Positions 13,292-25,977 of a DNA stretch of 64,000 nucleotides are shown here, piece by piece. The stretch comes from Ipomoea triloba (Eukaryota > Streptophyta > Magnoliopsida > Solanales > Convolvulaceae). The translations under genes and the position numbers were made by a program. The stretch is from assembly GCF_003576645.1 (NCBI RefSeq), contig NC_044930.1:2612621-2676620 (forward strand), in the 5' to 3' direction. The first letter of the stretch is position 1, and each line of letters begins with the position of its first letter. Below the pieces are notes generated by a model. That model was given only the letters and a program-made list of their open reading frames with translations, did not search any database and was not told the DNA's origin.

Positions 13292-14015
13292 CAAACACTA
13301 GGCTAACCTTCAACAACTTAACCATGGAGAAGAACCAGTGCTTCCAAGAGAGTCCTATCCAAGATCTATCAGATTGAAAGCTACGTCTTTGGGTAGAGAT
13401 GAAGCCGGGCATTCAAGTTTATGCCTTTCTGATACAATTTGCTGTAAGAGCACGGAGTCACCCCACAGAGCTTTCTCTCCTTGCTGCGGAAACTTGCAAT
13501 CCTTCTTTTGTCATTTGACAATAGAGAAGGATGGAATATCAAAGCTGCCACAATTTATCTACTTTTTTTGTGTTGTAGGTTTTTATGTTGGTAGGTAAGT
13601 GTCAAAGGATGCTAGTTGTCTTATAATTGCCCCCATTTAATCCTTATATACCTGATTTAGTACAATTCAGGTGGTTGCATTTTGTACTGCAATTATATTT
13701 TTGGACTTGGTGAATCTCCTTTCTGCTAGTTTAACAAGAAGCACATTCTAATTGAAAATCAAGAACAAAAGTAACTCTCATTCCAACAAAAAAACTCAAA
13801 TCCTACAAAACAGTGCATGTAAACACACAAGGGGTAAAAAGTAAAAACTTTCTGAATGCAACAGTGAAATTTGTAAAAAATGATTTGACAGTAGAGGATT
13901 CTGCATTGCCTTGATAGAGTTACCTGTAAGTCCCCAACTTTGATCTGCAACTTCTTAAGGGCAACCATGAATCCAGAATCACCCTGCCAAATGATGGGAG
14001 ACGTGTAAAAGTTGT
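13292..14015. other. Convergent 3' UTR region
   Basis: The RECA3 (+) and IQD (-) stop codons face each other across 724 bp. The sequence should hold both 3' UTRs. I see no further gene or element. Confidence 0.5.
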
Positions 14016-15510
14016 TCAATAGCAGTAAAATCCTTGTACATCCATGGATACTATATCGGTAATTCTAGTATTTCCATCTCTGGCAGACATTTCATCAGTG
14101 TACAGACTCCTTGAACATCTTGCACTGTAAGGAGAATGTTTGGCAGGATAATCATCATAGAACCTCGACTGTTGCCTTGGGGTGCTCCTTGACCTTGCCC
14201 TTGCCCTCACCCTTGCTCTTTCAGATTCTGTATCAGTCATGTAATTTGGGAAGGTAGGAGAATGCACTGGAGAGCTATCATAACAAATTTTCTGTCTTAT
14301 AGGAGATAATAATCTCCTTGGTGGTGTGGAAGTTGGTTCGTCTATAAGGTCTTGGTTACGGGCATGTCTTCCATGGACTTGTTTCATCTGATTCATGCCA
14401 CCTCGAGGACTATTGGACACTGCAATCTTTGACAGCAAGTTAGATTCTGTCCATTGATTAAATCTGCAGCCCCCTTGGTCTTCCTTGATGGCTAGAGGTT
14501 CTAGCAGAATCTCACCATTTCTCCTCCCCTGTACATTTGAAGTAGAATTTACATCCATTAATCAGATAAATAAACTAGTGTATACCATGATCTTTACAGC
14601 CTTAGATGACAGGAAGAAGTGAACTAATAACTCTTCTGAGATTACCCTAGGAGATGACGAGTAGTATTTCTTAATCCGCTTTCTTCTGACAATCGCCTCT
14701 TGCTTTCTCGGCCACAAATTTTCGACATCTTTGTTTGAATCCACATTGAAATCCCTTGTGCCATGGACATGAAACCGGAGTTGCTAAGAATTATAATATG
14801 TTAGTCAGAAACATATAGACAGATAGATTACAGCAAAAGTTCAGTGACCTTAGAACTTCTATCTTGACAATCTGTGCTGACAGTACCTTCAGTTCACGAG
14901 ATCTCGTGATGTCATTTTGGCTCATGAGCAGTTTCTTTTGATTTTCATAACGACTATCATCCAGAATGGGAGCTCTCAACAGCTGAATGTGTAACAGTGA
15001 ATTTGGAAAGGGAATCATGCATTTCAATATGGCTATTAATCTGCGTCTTGCAATTTCACCTCGAATCATTGCTTGAATCTTCACTAGTCCCTTCAGTGCA
15101 CTTAAGGCTTTCCTAGCCTGCACTTGAAGCATATTCATACTCAAGCACAATGTATCACTATGCATTTTTCATCAGAACAATTTTAATCAAGAAAAAGAGA
15201 AAACAATGTAGCAGATGCTTACAAGGTAAGCACGATAAGCACTTTGGATTTTGATAGCTGCAGAGTTTTTTATCTCTAGAATTTCATGTCGAGCATTTGC
15301 TTCCCGGAAAACTGTGGCTGCAAATTTGGCAGAAGCCACTGCAGCCTCGGCTGCAGCTGCTGTAGCTAGAGCTACAGTCAAAGCATGTTTTCTCTGCTCC
15401 TCTGTTGTGTCATGTAATGTTTTCTGAACAAGGGAAATTTCTGCTTTTGGTTTTCTTGCAGGAATAAATAGTTGTTTCACATAATTTAACCAGCTTCTTA
15501 TTCTTCCCAT
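14016..15510 (-). CDS. IQ-DOMAIN (IQD) calmodulin-binding protein
   Basis: Four coding exons: 15223-15510, 14887-15117, 14646-14783, 14016-14528. All join in phase 0 and give 389 residues. The start [15 protein letters not shown] is the usual basic IQD N-terminus. A splice acceptor (TTTTGCAG) lies 15-20 bp upstream, so at least one noncoding 5' exon exists. The alanine-rich [19 protein letters not shown] segment is an IQD signature. It is followed by IQ motifs [14 protein letters not shown] (about 89-102) and [16 protein letters not shown], split by an intron at the position conserved in the family. The C-terminal 170 residues are basic and rich in Ser and Arg ([12 protein letters not shown]). 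IQD proteins bind calmodulin and act as scaffolds on microtubules, at membranes or in the nucleus. The second exon has a stretch without obvious family similarity (residues about 125-170). I cannot name the member. Confidence 0.88.
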
Positions 15511-15918
15511 TGGATCATAAGAGTGCTGCAAAACAAAAATTTTCACTCACTACTATGATACAATATTACCTTTTAAGATAAAGTGTTAAGAAATGCTTAA
15601 TTTCTATCAACACATTCCAAAAAGAATATTCATGGAATTATAAAATAGAATTTGCAAACTCTCATTGAAATGTAATTTTATGCACCAGATTTAATATCTG
15701 AATTACCAGAAATGTATAGCATACCTGAATGAAGAAGAGGGCTATCTAACACATCAAATTTGTTCTGGAAGACATCTAATGCTCCCTAGAAGTCATTCTT
15801 GAAAGGTGATGTGCCAAGAGGCTGTCCTGAGCAAAGCTATGACAGGGGCATCAAGTGCTGAGAGAAAAATAGATAATGAATGCAACAAATGAAAGCGGCT
15901 TTAGGGAATGTTTTACCA

Positions 15919-16290
15919 TTTATGTGATTTGATCTGTCAATAGTAAAAACATGTGCAAACTACTCTTGGTGAATGCATACCAGAGAAGAATAATGTAACC
16001 TACTAACCTGATATATTGATGCCCTTCCATCTATCTCGCGAAGAATTGAGTACAGGATTCAATGGTTCATGTTTATGTGATTTGATCTTTCAATAGTGAA
16101 AACCTGTGCAAACTATTCTTTGTGAAGGTATACCAATCCAGAAGTTATTATTCCATCTATCTGATGAAGAACAGAGTATAGGATTCATGAGTACATGGAA
16201 GGCCTTACCATTTATGTGAAACAATCTTTAAATGGTGAAAATATGTGCAAACTGCTATCTGTTAATGCATACCTGTGAGGAAATAATGGA
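15919..16290. repeat. Three degenerate tandem repeats upstream of the IQD gene
   Basis: The phrase TTTATGTGA..CAATAGTGAAAA..TGTGCAAACT recurs at 15919, 16072 and 16211, giving periods of 153 and 139 bp. The copies are clearly related but diverged. They lie in the 5' UTR intron or promoter of the IQD gene. The rest of 15511-17758 shows no gene. Confidence 0.7.
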
Positions 16291-17758
16291 ATCTGATATA
16301 TTTGATGCCTTTTCATATTCTTTTACAATCTAGGATTTCCTTCTTTTTCTCACTTCTACTTATTTTAGGTGGAATGTTAATTGCATATATAAGCTATAAA
16401 GAAAGATATCAAATCACAACTTTTAAAGGGTTAGAGAGGAAATATCTCTTCATAACTCTTATTAAAACTGTTACTCAGAAAGCAAATATGCTCTGCACAT
16501 AGACAGATGCCATATTAAGCAAGTAAATTTCACATATTCACCTATTTCACCAAACAAGAAACATAACAAGGGCACAAAGGTTTAAATATTAGCTACATAT
16601 AGTAAGTCTAATAAACTCCAGTTCACCAACGTAGTATCCCAGAAATTTCCCAGGTAGTTTGTACAACTCTGATCCTTTAATGACACCACTGTTTCTATTA
16701 CTAGGACTGACCGTTTCTGGTCACATCTCATTATTGTTTAAAATAAACCACATTAATAGCTGTACCACTTTAGCTCTTCAAAGTTGTCAAACAGTCAAAG
16801 TACCTGCACATATTTCCAAGGTTCAACCAGCAATCCATCTTTTTACAAACAAGGGAGTAATACTCTTCGTAACAGCAGTACTTATATATCTCGTATTAAC
16901 AATTGAAATATGATCGAAAGAGCCAGGGTTTCTTCCTATACCTACGAATTCCACTAGACACAGAAATGATGAAGAACCATAAGAAATTGTCTTGAAATTG
17001 GGTGGGTACTTCTTTTTTTAAAATGATTGCACCCTAATCTCGAAAATCCCCACAACTCTCACCTTCGAGACTTGGTAGAGTTAAAATGCAAAACATACGT
17101 TAACAGTCCAGAGAATCAGAGATTCCCAAAATGCTTGTGATTATTATACTCTGCGCCTACCAAGAAAATTATACTACTAACTTTTTAGATTGATCAATCA
17201 ATTGAGTTGTACTTAAAAGTACTTCTTTTTCTACTCTCTACTCTTTACTCTCTAACCACTGTCATAGCCTTAAGAAAGCGGCAGGTTGCCCGCACAAGCT
17301 TAACTCATTGCGTAGAAAGTATTTTGGGGCAAGAAAGTGACGAATTATAAATTCTTACATACAATTAAATGGTGTTCCCAAAACGGCTATTTTAATTCTC
17401 CCAACCAAAGGCCAGATGGAAACCAAGAAAACTGTAAAATACACTTTTAAAACAATTAAAGAATACATTTATACTCCATAACACCCTAAAATTGGACAAG
17501 ATTTGCAAAACACAACTATCTTAGAATAACAAAAGTTCAATTTTTGTTGGCATATCTTGTGAGATATCAATGGCCCAAAACATGGTAATCAAAGATACCG
17601 ATATATATGATACTTTAATCATGATAAAGAAACTTTCTAAAAACAGGATACTCTGATTAGAAACAGAAAATTTTTCTAGAGAGTGGGGTAATTGCAATTT
17701 GCAAGCAATGATCACAAAATAGTGCTAGTAATAACTGCAGGTTCAATTGGGGAAATTC

Positions 17759-18593
17759 TCAAACTCCAGTGGACCCGAAGCCACCGGAGCCTCTCACTGT
17801 GGAGTCGAGATCGTCGACTTCTTCCACCTCCGGCGTCACGATATTTTGAATGATAAGCTGTGCAATTCTGTCACCAACCTTAACTTGGAACTCCACATCG
17901 GAATGGTTGAACAGTATCACCCCAACTGCTCCTCTGTAATCCGCATCAATCACCCCCGCCCCTACATCAATCGAATGCTTCCATGCCAGTCCTGACCGCG
18001 GCGCTAATGAATAAACAAACAAACACAACAACAACAATTAACCCTCCCTGAACGTATATAGCTATGCACAGAGAGAGAGAAATACCAATGCGAGCATAGG
18101 TTCCTTCAGGAACGGCGATGCTGAGATCGGTAGGGATCAAAGCCTTGCCTCTCGCCGGAACTTTAATCTCTGCAGCACTGCGAGGCAAAAACACCAAAGA
18201 AGCAAATGATTTCACGAAAATACTTCATGAAGTTTTGGAAATGAAATGAGAAGTCATTACTCCGTAGCATGTTAAAGGCGATATTGAAAACACCGACCTG
18301 GATAGATCGTAGCCGGCGGATAGAGGGGAGCCTCGAGAGGGCAGCACCGCGTTCTCAGAGAGCTTCTTGACGCGGAAATAAGGAGGAGCACCGCCGACGA
18401 ACTTCGAAGGCGCGGAGGCCTTCATGTCTGCGGATGAAGAGCTGAGATTTCCGGCCATCGCTGAGACAGTTAGTGCGTGTAGTTGAGAATTAGAGTGGAA
18501 ATGTGTCGATTTAGAAGAAATCGAAAATGGCGGTGAATATGTAGGGCGATTTTGCCCTAGGAAACCGTATGGCGCCAACATAACTCCCGCCAT
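17759..18593 (-). CDS. DUT: Deoxyuridine triphosphatase (dUTPase)
   Basis: Three exons: 18298-18593, 18086-18177, 17759-18003. They encode 210 residues. All five trimeric dUTPase motifs are present: I AGYDLSSA (about 93-100), II PRSGLA (131-136), [14 protein letters not shown] (144-154, with the catalytic Asp and the uracil-pocket Tyr), [12 protein letters not shown] (172-181) and [11 protein letters not shown] (200-209). The enzyme hydrolyses dUTP to dUMP and pyrophosphate, which keeps uracil out of DNA and feeds dTMP synthesis. The 45 residues before Met46 are rich in Ser, Pro and His with a single Lys and Arg, like an organelle targeting peptide. Starting at Met46 gives 165 residues, about the length of the compact plant enzyme, so two start sites could serve two compartments. 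A hAT element begins 94 bp upstream of the first ATG. Confidence 0.95.
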
Positions 18594-18687
18594 TTTTGAG
18601 ATGGCAATTAGTATGGTTTGACATAAGGGAGAAAAAAATAACAAAGTGAACTATAATTACATAAAATCAAATCACGTAACATATGAC

Positions 18688-19393
18688 CAGTGTTGCAAAA
18701 ATCGTGCCTATGTGCTAGGTGGCACTCAGTCACAGAGATTTCCGCTGGAATTGACAAATTTCGCGGTCGAGGCTTAGCCTGTCAAGGCAGCTGTTCGGCC
18801 GCCTAATCACAAAGTCTTTTTTCTTTTAAAGGTTTAAGTCACCTTATAAATAAGAAAAGGAGTAAAAAATTTACTAAAATCGTGAAGCCTCCTATTCTCT
18901 TCAAAGTTTCTCGCCGTCATCTAGTTTCGCCTCGTCATCGGCGCTGTCTTCCTTTCTCAGTCCTCACCGGTGATGTTGCTGGCTGGTAAGTTTTCTCTTT
19001 GTCTGATTGCTTGTTTTGTTTTTATGTTTTTTTTTTTTGGTTCATTCTCTAAGTTCTCTGTTTGTCTATGCTCTTTAGTTTTGGATGGAAAATGGCTTGC
19101 AGTGGAGGTTGTGATTGGTTGCTCTTCATTTTTGCTTTTATTATTTTGATTTGGAATTGAAATTTGAAAATGAGATGTGGTGGACTAGTTGAGTGACGAT
19201 GGTGGTGGATTGTTCTCCAATCTCCATTCTTGTTGTTGTCAATTTGTGATTCACGAGGAGTTATGAATCTTATGATTTCATTGATTTTTCACTACTGAAA
19301 CTAACAAAATCTCTAACAAATGAGTTTAACTAAAAAAAACAAACAAAACAAACCCGGATGCTTAGGGGGCGCCTAACGATTTATACAACCTTG
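18688..19393. mobile_element. Nonautonomous hAT element with 8-bp target duplication
   Basis: The element is flanked by CATATGAC at 18680-18687 and 19394-19401. Its ends are imperfect inverted repeats, CAGTGTTGCAAAAATCG on the left and CAAGGTTGTATAAATCG on the reversed right end. Both continue into the GCCTA..GGCG type of sequence common in plant hAT termini. An 8-bp duplication and CA(A/G)(G/T)G ends are diagnostic of the hAT superfamily. Inside, 18890-18990 looks like a GC-richer leader ending in a splice-donor-like GGTAAGTT. There is no transposase frame, so the 706-bp copy depends on a helper. Confidence 0.88.
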
Positions 19394-20012
19394 CATATGA
19401 CACGATATGTATAATCCAAGTTATTAAACATTACTATTTCAAACTTTTCTCTGCCCTTGCAATACCAACTCATGCCTTCCACAGTACAGTTTGATCAACA
19501 GCTACTATGAACGACAATCTCGCATTATTCCGATCCCACCCCAATCTCTGCATCTGCGCGGGTAAAGAAACTCATACCTCAACTCTTATTGTGGGAATTT
19601 TGTGGGTGCAGGTAATACATATTACGTAACTTTAATAATTAATATCACATGTAAATCTAATAAAAAAATTATAATTACAATTAATTATCGCATGAATTCT
19701 TTTTATAAGTTTGAACATATTATGCACATGCATATCAATATAATTCAAACATGCAACTTTATTTCATGCAACATTATAAATCTACATGATAACATCCAAT
19801 CTTTATTTGTCACGTCATATAATAAAAGTGAGAGAATAGAATTTGAGAATTATATATAATATAACTCTGCAACTTAATTCGCGCATGGGTCAGTTAAGAT
19901 GACTCTTGTAGGCTAAGTTGCGGTTGTGCTTCTTCACTCCTGATCCCTTCAAGAATCAAGACTTCAACCAAAGAGCAACCACGTTGAATGTTGCATTAAG
20001 CATATTTGCAAC

Positions 20013-21923
20013 ATGGAGTCCCACCGCCACAGCAGAGTTTCACTCCGAAAACGAAAACGAAAACGATCACGATCACCGCCAATTGTCTTCCCGTCGACAT
20101 GCGTGATATGCGGCCACCGCACTGCCCACGGCTCCCCACCTCCTCCTGCCACCGAGAACCTCGGCCCTGCCATGGCTAGGGAGGCCATGATGTACATGCC
20201 AGTTCCGAAGCCTCAAACGGTGGATCCGCCTTCCTCTCGCACTTTTCAAGCCCCGAGCACGGCAATCCAGGACCAAATGCACGTCAATCGCTTCCACTCC
20301 TCCGCCACTTGCAAGAACTTCATCGGCTTCGTTGTCGCCCTCTCCGAGTCTGTTCGCTCCCTCAAGGTCTCGGATCCATGCCGCGTGTCTCCCGCTATCT
20401 CCACCGTGGTTTCAACCCTCCAAACTTTGATTTCCTTCGTCGATGAGATCCCTCCCGCTCCGGCGCCCCAATCCTCCCGATGCGGCAACGTAGCTTACCG
20501 GACTTGGCACGAGCGAATGCGTTCCAACGCCGAGTCTTACATGATTCAATTCCTTCCTCCAAACCTCCATCCTTACACGGTCGAGCTTGTTCCCTACTTC
20601 ACTGATAGTTTCGGCAATGCTGATCGAATCGACTACGGTCTGGAATTTTACCGATTTTACGATTATCTGCCTTGTTTTACTATTTTATGATTACTGTTAC
20701 TATTATTATTATCATTTAAAAGAAGGCAAATCGAAATTTTACCACTACAAAGGAATATACAAAGAAGAAACAGTCATTTTATTTCAAAAAAAAAAAAAAA
20801 AAAAAAAGAGAAAAGAAACAGTCATTTAAGTTTTACGGAGTAATTTTTATGAAATGCAGGATTTGAAATAGTGAAGTTTGATTAATATATTGAATGATAT
20901 TCATAGGTTTCAGGAATAGTTTCTGCAATTATATAGAGTTGTAATCTGCAATTGAAACTTCAATGTCTATTCTTTGATGTTACTGTCTGATTCCATGTCT
21001 TCAAATTAAATGCAGCTTAAATGTTATGTTCTCATATGCAAATTTGTTGTATTAGAATGAATAAGAATTAGAGTGAGTGAACATGAAAGCATCCTGGATT
21101 CCTGATATTTTAACTCAGTCTAACCATCTAAGATAATAAAGGGAGTGAAACTGGTGCTGTTGTCATTGCCATTATTATTCGGCATTTGGGTGCAATTTCT
21201 TAATGCTTGTTCATTTTTATCTGCTTGAATTGGTATATTAGTAATGTGGTTTTGTTCATAATCACTCTTGTTAATCTTTCCTTCCAGGAACTGGCCACGA
21301 AACACATTTTGCTGCCTGGCTTTACTGTTTAGCAAGATTAGGAGTTGTGAAAGAAGTGGATTACCAAGCTCTTGTAACCAAGGTTTTTGTGAAGTACTTG
21401 GAGTTGATGAGGAAATTGCAATTGACCTATAGTCTTGAACCTGCGGCTTCCCATGGGGTCTGGGGACTAGATGACTATCACATCTTGCCATTTATTTTTG
21501 GCTCATCGCAGCTGATTGGTCACAAGTACATCAAGCCAAAATCAATTCGTAATGAAGATATCGTGCAGAACTTTTCGAATGAGTACCTCTACTTCTCGTG
21601 CGTTGCTTTTACAAAGGAGGTGAAGAAGGGGTTGTTGGCAAAACATTCTCCTATATTGTATGATACAAGTCAGGTGCCAAATTGGGATACGGTTAATAGT
21701 GGTTTGCTTAAGATGTATAAAGTGGAAGTCTTGCAACAGGTTCCCATCATGCAGCATTTCCTTTTTGGCTCCTTAATTAGATGGTGTGTTTCTTATCCTC
21801 TTCATGTTTTTAAGCTTTTATATTTAACGAAGAATTTATTACTCAATTCAATTTCTTGCAAGATATTTATCCTTTGTCGTGAAGTATTGAATTTCTAATG
21901 CCTTTCTTGTCAGGGAATATTAA
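20013..21923 (+). CDS. PTPA: PTPA: serine/threonine phosphatase 2A activator (peptidyl-prolyl isomerase)
   Basis: Exons 20013-20637, 21288-21783 and 21914-21923 encode 376 residues. The last exon carries only the final codons of ..SLIRWEY. Residues 1-70 hold a His/Arg-rich head and a CVICGHRTAHG cysteine pair. The PTPA fold runs from about residue 95 to the end. Recognisable stretches include RTWHERM, DYGTGHETHFAAWLYCLARLG (split by intron 1), GVWGLDDYHILPFIFGSSQL and the C-terminal PIMQHFLFGSLI. The family loads metal ions into, and activates, the PP2A catalytic subunit by an ATP-dependent conformational change. The length fits the plant proteins. A 20-base poly-A run near 20787 lies in intron 1. 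Confidence 0.94.
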
Positions 21924-22186
21924 GGGAAATAACGTGGCATCTGGAAGTGGATTAAACTAAAAGTATCATCTGCAGAGTATAAAGTAGCAGAGTAGCAGGA
22001 AGACAAGAGCCTTTTGTAGCCTTTTGGCAGTTGATACCTTTAATTCACTATATATTTTGGGACTTTTGACGAACATCTGTAAATCTCTTTTGGTTCCTCC
22101 TTTTTCACTTTCATAAGCTCCTCTCGGCATCATCTTTTGGGACAATAATACATTTTCTCCTGCTTTATAAATCTCCCATATAGACT

Positions 22187-22689
22187 ATAGTGCATAAAAT
22201 ACGTCATCTAATAGCAAATTATCTTGTTGAGATTTTTATTATGCATCAATACTAACTCTTTCTCCCCCAATAGAAATAGCGGTGCGCAATCGATTAAGCG
22301 AACCGTTTTAACAGTTCTAATTTTGTATTACCGCCGTTTTAACAGTTCTAATTTTGTATTACCGAATTAACCTGAACAGAAGTTTTTTGGTTAATTGGTT
22401 GGTTAACCGATTAACCGAACTTTTTAAAGCACTTTTTAAAGTTAAATTTTAAAAATCCTAAAAATAATACTTATAATAATAAGTCCAATTAAAATTAAAA
22501 TAATACATATAATAATAAATTCATAAGAAAATATACAAAAACAACACAACCAAATTAAACCGATTAACCGAACTTTGTTTGTTTGATCAGCTAACTGAAA
22601 ATTTAACTAAGTTTACACACCCCTAATTATAAATCCCTATATAGTGCATAAAATAAGTCATCGAATAGTAAATTATCTTGTTGAGATTT
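22187..22689. repeat. Direct repeats of about 50 bp flanking a GTTAACCG-rich insert
   Basis: The phrase beginning ATAGTGCATAAAATA..GTCATC occurs at about 22187-22240 and again at about 22635-22689 with a few mismatches. Between them lies DNA rich in AACCGATTAACCGAA, with a 31-bp tandem duplication near 22302-22363. This could be a solo insertion with a long flanking duplication or a short LTR-like element. The family is not known to me. Confidence 0.55.
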
Positions 22690-22953
22690 TTTCAAAAAAT
22701 AAAACTTAGTGATCATAGCCTTACTCGTCTGACACCTCCGTTCATGACTTTAAGTCACGATGAATCAACTACGCTAAATCTCAATGGTTGCATCAATACT
22801 AATTTGTTTGTATATAGATCATTTCAATATAAATACATTCTTAAATTTTATATGAAAAGTCTATTAGATCATTGAAAATTACAATTAAACATATCAACTT
22901 GTGATCGCATATGGAGAATGGTTCTCAATTTCTCATATGAATAAGATTTTATA

Positions 22954-24506
22954 TCTACTATACTAATAAGAGCCAAAGAGAGTTAGGCCTAAAATGGGTA
23001 GAAAAAATGACGGTCAAATTATTTAATCAAATGGATGGTTCAGATGAATTATTTAATCAAATAGATGATTAAGATAATTCGGATTAATATTATTAATAGA
23101 GATTACCTAATTTAACCTTACTTTTATGATTATCCGTTAAGTTTTCCGTTAAATATTCTCTTCTCCGGTAATATTCCGTTAACTTTTAACTTACCCATTA
23201 ATTTCTATAAGAAAGGTCTTAGGTTCGAACCTCATCTCAATCAAATTTGACATAATTAAGTTCCTCACTCTATTTACTCTTATTAAATTAAATAAATTAG
23301 TAGCTACAAAAAAAATGATACATATGCATTTCTTTAATTTAGAATTATGTGTCTACAATGCCTTTATTTGAAAAAATTATTCATTATCAAAAAAATTAAA
23401 TTAAATAAAAGAAATAATTTCATTAGTTATATTGTCTTTATTTTTTCTCATGCAAAGATTCTTTACATTCAAATTTATCAATTGATATTCATTACATTGT
23501 CCATTATCTTATTTTTACAATATCTTGTAATTAAATATCAAAGTTATAGTACAAAATAATGTTATATATTTATTTACCAAGTATTTTATTAATACTATGA
23601 AAAAAAAAATTTAAATAATTTGAAACTAATTATATTAACTACTTGGGGATTGGTTGACAAAGAGAGTACTCAAATAACCCAACAAATTGAAGCGAAATCA
23701 CTCTATTTTACTCTTATTGAATTAAATAAATTAGTACTTACACAAAAAAAGATACATATGTATTTTCTTTAATACCATGAAAAAAAAAAGAAAAAAGAAT
23801 AGTTTGAAACCAATCATATTAACTACTTGGGTGATTTGTTGACAATGAAAGTACTCAACTAACTCATTACCCAGCAAATTGAAGCGAGAAACTACCTTTT
23901 AATATTTTTGGAATATATAATATTTTAAATTTTCAAATTTTTATTAATTTATTTAATCTTTTTTTCTTAAACTAGGGATTTCTTTATCCACAATAACTCA
24001 TTCAACAATAATGGTTGAACCAAATGAACCCCAAGCAGAACACCTAAAGGAAAGTCCATAGCTCCTATATCATAATCTCATTGCATGACGTTGTCATCTA
24101 TGCTACCAACAATAACCAAATTGTAAATAACACACTACCAACAAAAATGAAGAAAACAAATACTTAAGATGAAGATAATGGCAATGTTACTCAAAAGAGA
24201 ATTAAGAACACTTAGAAAAATTATAATGAAAAGTAGTATTTATTTAGAATATTATTTTTAGACCAAATATTTAGACTATCGATTTTACAAGATTGCAAAT
24301 ATTTATTTTAGTAATAATTATAATGAATTTTCTATATTATTTTAGATTCATATATTTTGAATTAAATATTTAAATAAAAAAATTTGACATTCAAGTACCA
24401 TGTATAAACTTCTCATATATAATCTTGCATTGATATACTTTCAAATATTTATTTAAATATAAACATTGGACATTAACTCATTCGCGCAATGCGCTTATAA
24501 AACTAG
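22954..24506 (+). mobile_element. Nonautonomous Helitron
   Basis: The 5' end is TCTACTATACTAATAAGAG after a host A. The 3' end is GCGCAATGCGC (a short GC hairpin) followed by TTATAAAACTAG and a host T. TC start, hairpin about 10 bases before the end, CTAG terminus and A/T insertion site are the Helitron hallmarks, and there are no terminal repeats or target duplication. The 1,553-bp body carries no Rep or helicase frame. It has internal duplications: a TTTACTCTTATT(A/G)AATTAAAT block at about 23270 and 23704, and an AACTACTTGGG..TTGACAA block at about 23638 and 23820. It ends just upstream of the PRP4/LIS leader. Confidence 0.8.
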
Positions 24507-25977
24507 TTATATATATAAAATCCTAAGTAAGTCGTGTCTGGTCAGTGGTCACTCTGCGTGTACCCCTTCCCCTTTCCAGTAAAATCAAAGCCAAAGCCCT
24601 AAAATTGCAATCCCTAAAATAAACCCCTAACTCAGACGCTCACTGCTCAGTACCTCTCGACGCAGCCGACGGCCTCACGCCTGCGACGTACGTATCCGGC
24701 TATCGCATCTCCTGGGCTCCTCACCGGCGTTCAATACTCCTTCGTCTCCTCGGCTCCTCACCAGCGAAGTGCGAATACTGCGAACTGCCCAGGTTTTTAA
24801 AAAATAGTTCATAGATCATACGATTATTATTATTATTGTTATATACATTTATAAAATGCCGATACATTTGTGATAAGTTTGTCATATATAATCCTTCTTC
24901 ATTTGTCTCTACACCTGTTCGGCTGTTCCAGCGTCTGTTCTTGTTCCTCAAATGAGGACTTTCGTTAGGCAGTAGCAAGAACTTAGCATTTTCCAGTAGC
25001 AAGAATCGAATAAAAAAAAAAACTTTTAAGGATTTAAAAATTTAGGTAAAAAACTTTGGTTAGTCAGTAAAAAAAATTCTGCTTCACTGGCTTTTTCCTT
25101 TTCGAAGTATCATCTATTTTTTTTTTTTTTTTTGCTGGAATTAAGCTTTTTGCTGCATGCTGTTATTGCTTTGGTGATATTTTATTGCCAATTGGTTTTT
25201 TTCTAAGATGTGTTTTCTTTTGCTCTTAATTTCCTCTTGAATGCATCAGCAGTAACCTGCCGTGAACTTGATTCTTGTTTCAATGATTCTTGTTCTCCAA
25301 ATAAATACTCTGTAATTATTTGCACTCGAGAACTATGAAATGTCAGTAATTGGGGTTCCTAAACCAAACCGAACTGAACTGCAATGTTAAACCGAATGGT
25401 TTTATTTATTTATTTATTTATTTATTTTTGTTTTTGTTTTTGTTTTTTTAAAACAGAACAAACCGACCCCCCCTCCCCTCCCCAAACCCACCAAAAAAAA
25501 GAAAACTATTACTGAAAACTACCGATTACTGTTTGTTCTCTGTGGTCGTTCCTCCTAATATCGAGTTTCTAATCCATATTTGCATTTAACTTTTTCGTTT
25601 GAATTCTATACTTTTCTCAACACTATATGTAAAAATGACATCATTAGTACCTGCAAATTTCTTCAAAGCTTTCTCCTGCTTCTGAATTCCTGCCACTTTC
25701 CCTTTTTAAGTCTTAATTGTGGGAAACTGTGAATGTTTGCTTAATTTTGGAGAAATTCACTATAAATGGAAAAAAAAAGACTTGATAATATTATGTAATA
25801 GGGATATGGCATTTTCTGACCTGAAAATGCACTGAAAGTTGCTTGCACCTTGTTGCAAATCTTAGAATGCAGATTGCTTCCTGTTACAAATTAAAAATAG
25901 TTTGTAATTATCGTTGCATTGATAATTTAATTGTACTTGTGTAATTACCGTTTTATTGATTTTCCTGTGCTCAGGCT
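24507..25977 (+). promoter_or_regulatory. PRP4/LIS promoter, 5' UTR and 5' UTR intron
   Basis: A GC-richer leader-like stretch runs from about 24,590 to 24,791 and ends at a plausible donor, CCCAG|GTTTTT. The acceptor TGTGCTCAG at 25967-25975 lies three bases before the start codon. The putative leader intron contains a (TTTA)n run at about 25,396-25,428 and poly-T runs. The transcription start is not visible from the sequence. Confidence 0.5.

Noticed and set aside
19918..20297. Antisense frames over the first PTPA exon
   Set aside because: They arise from the GC-richer coding sequence of PTPA and show no independent conservation.
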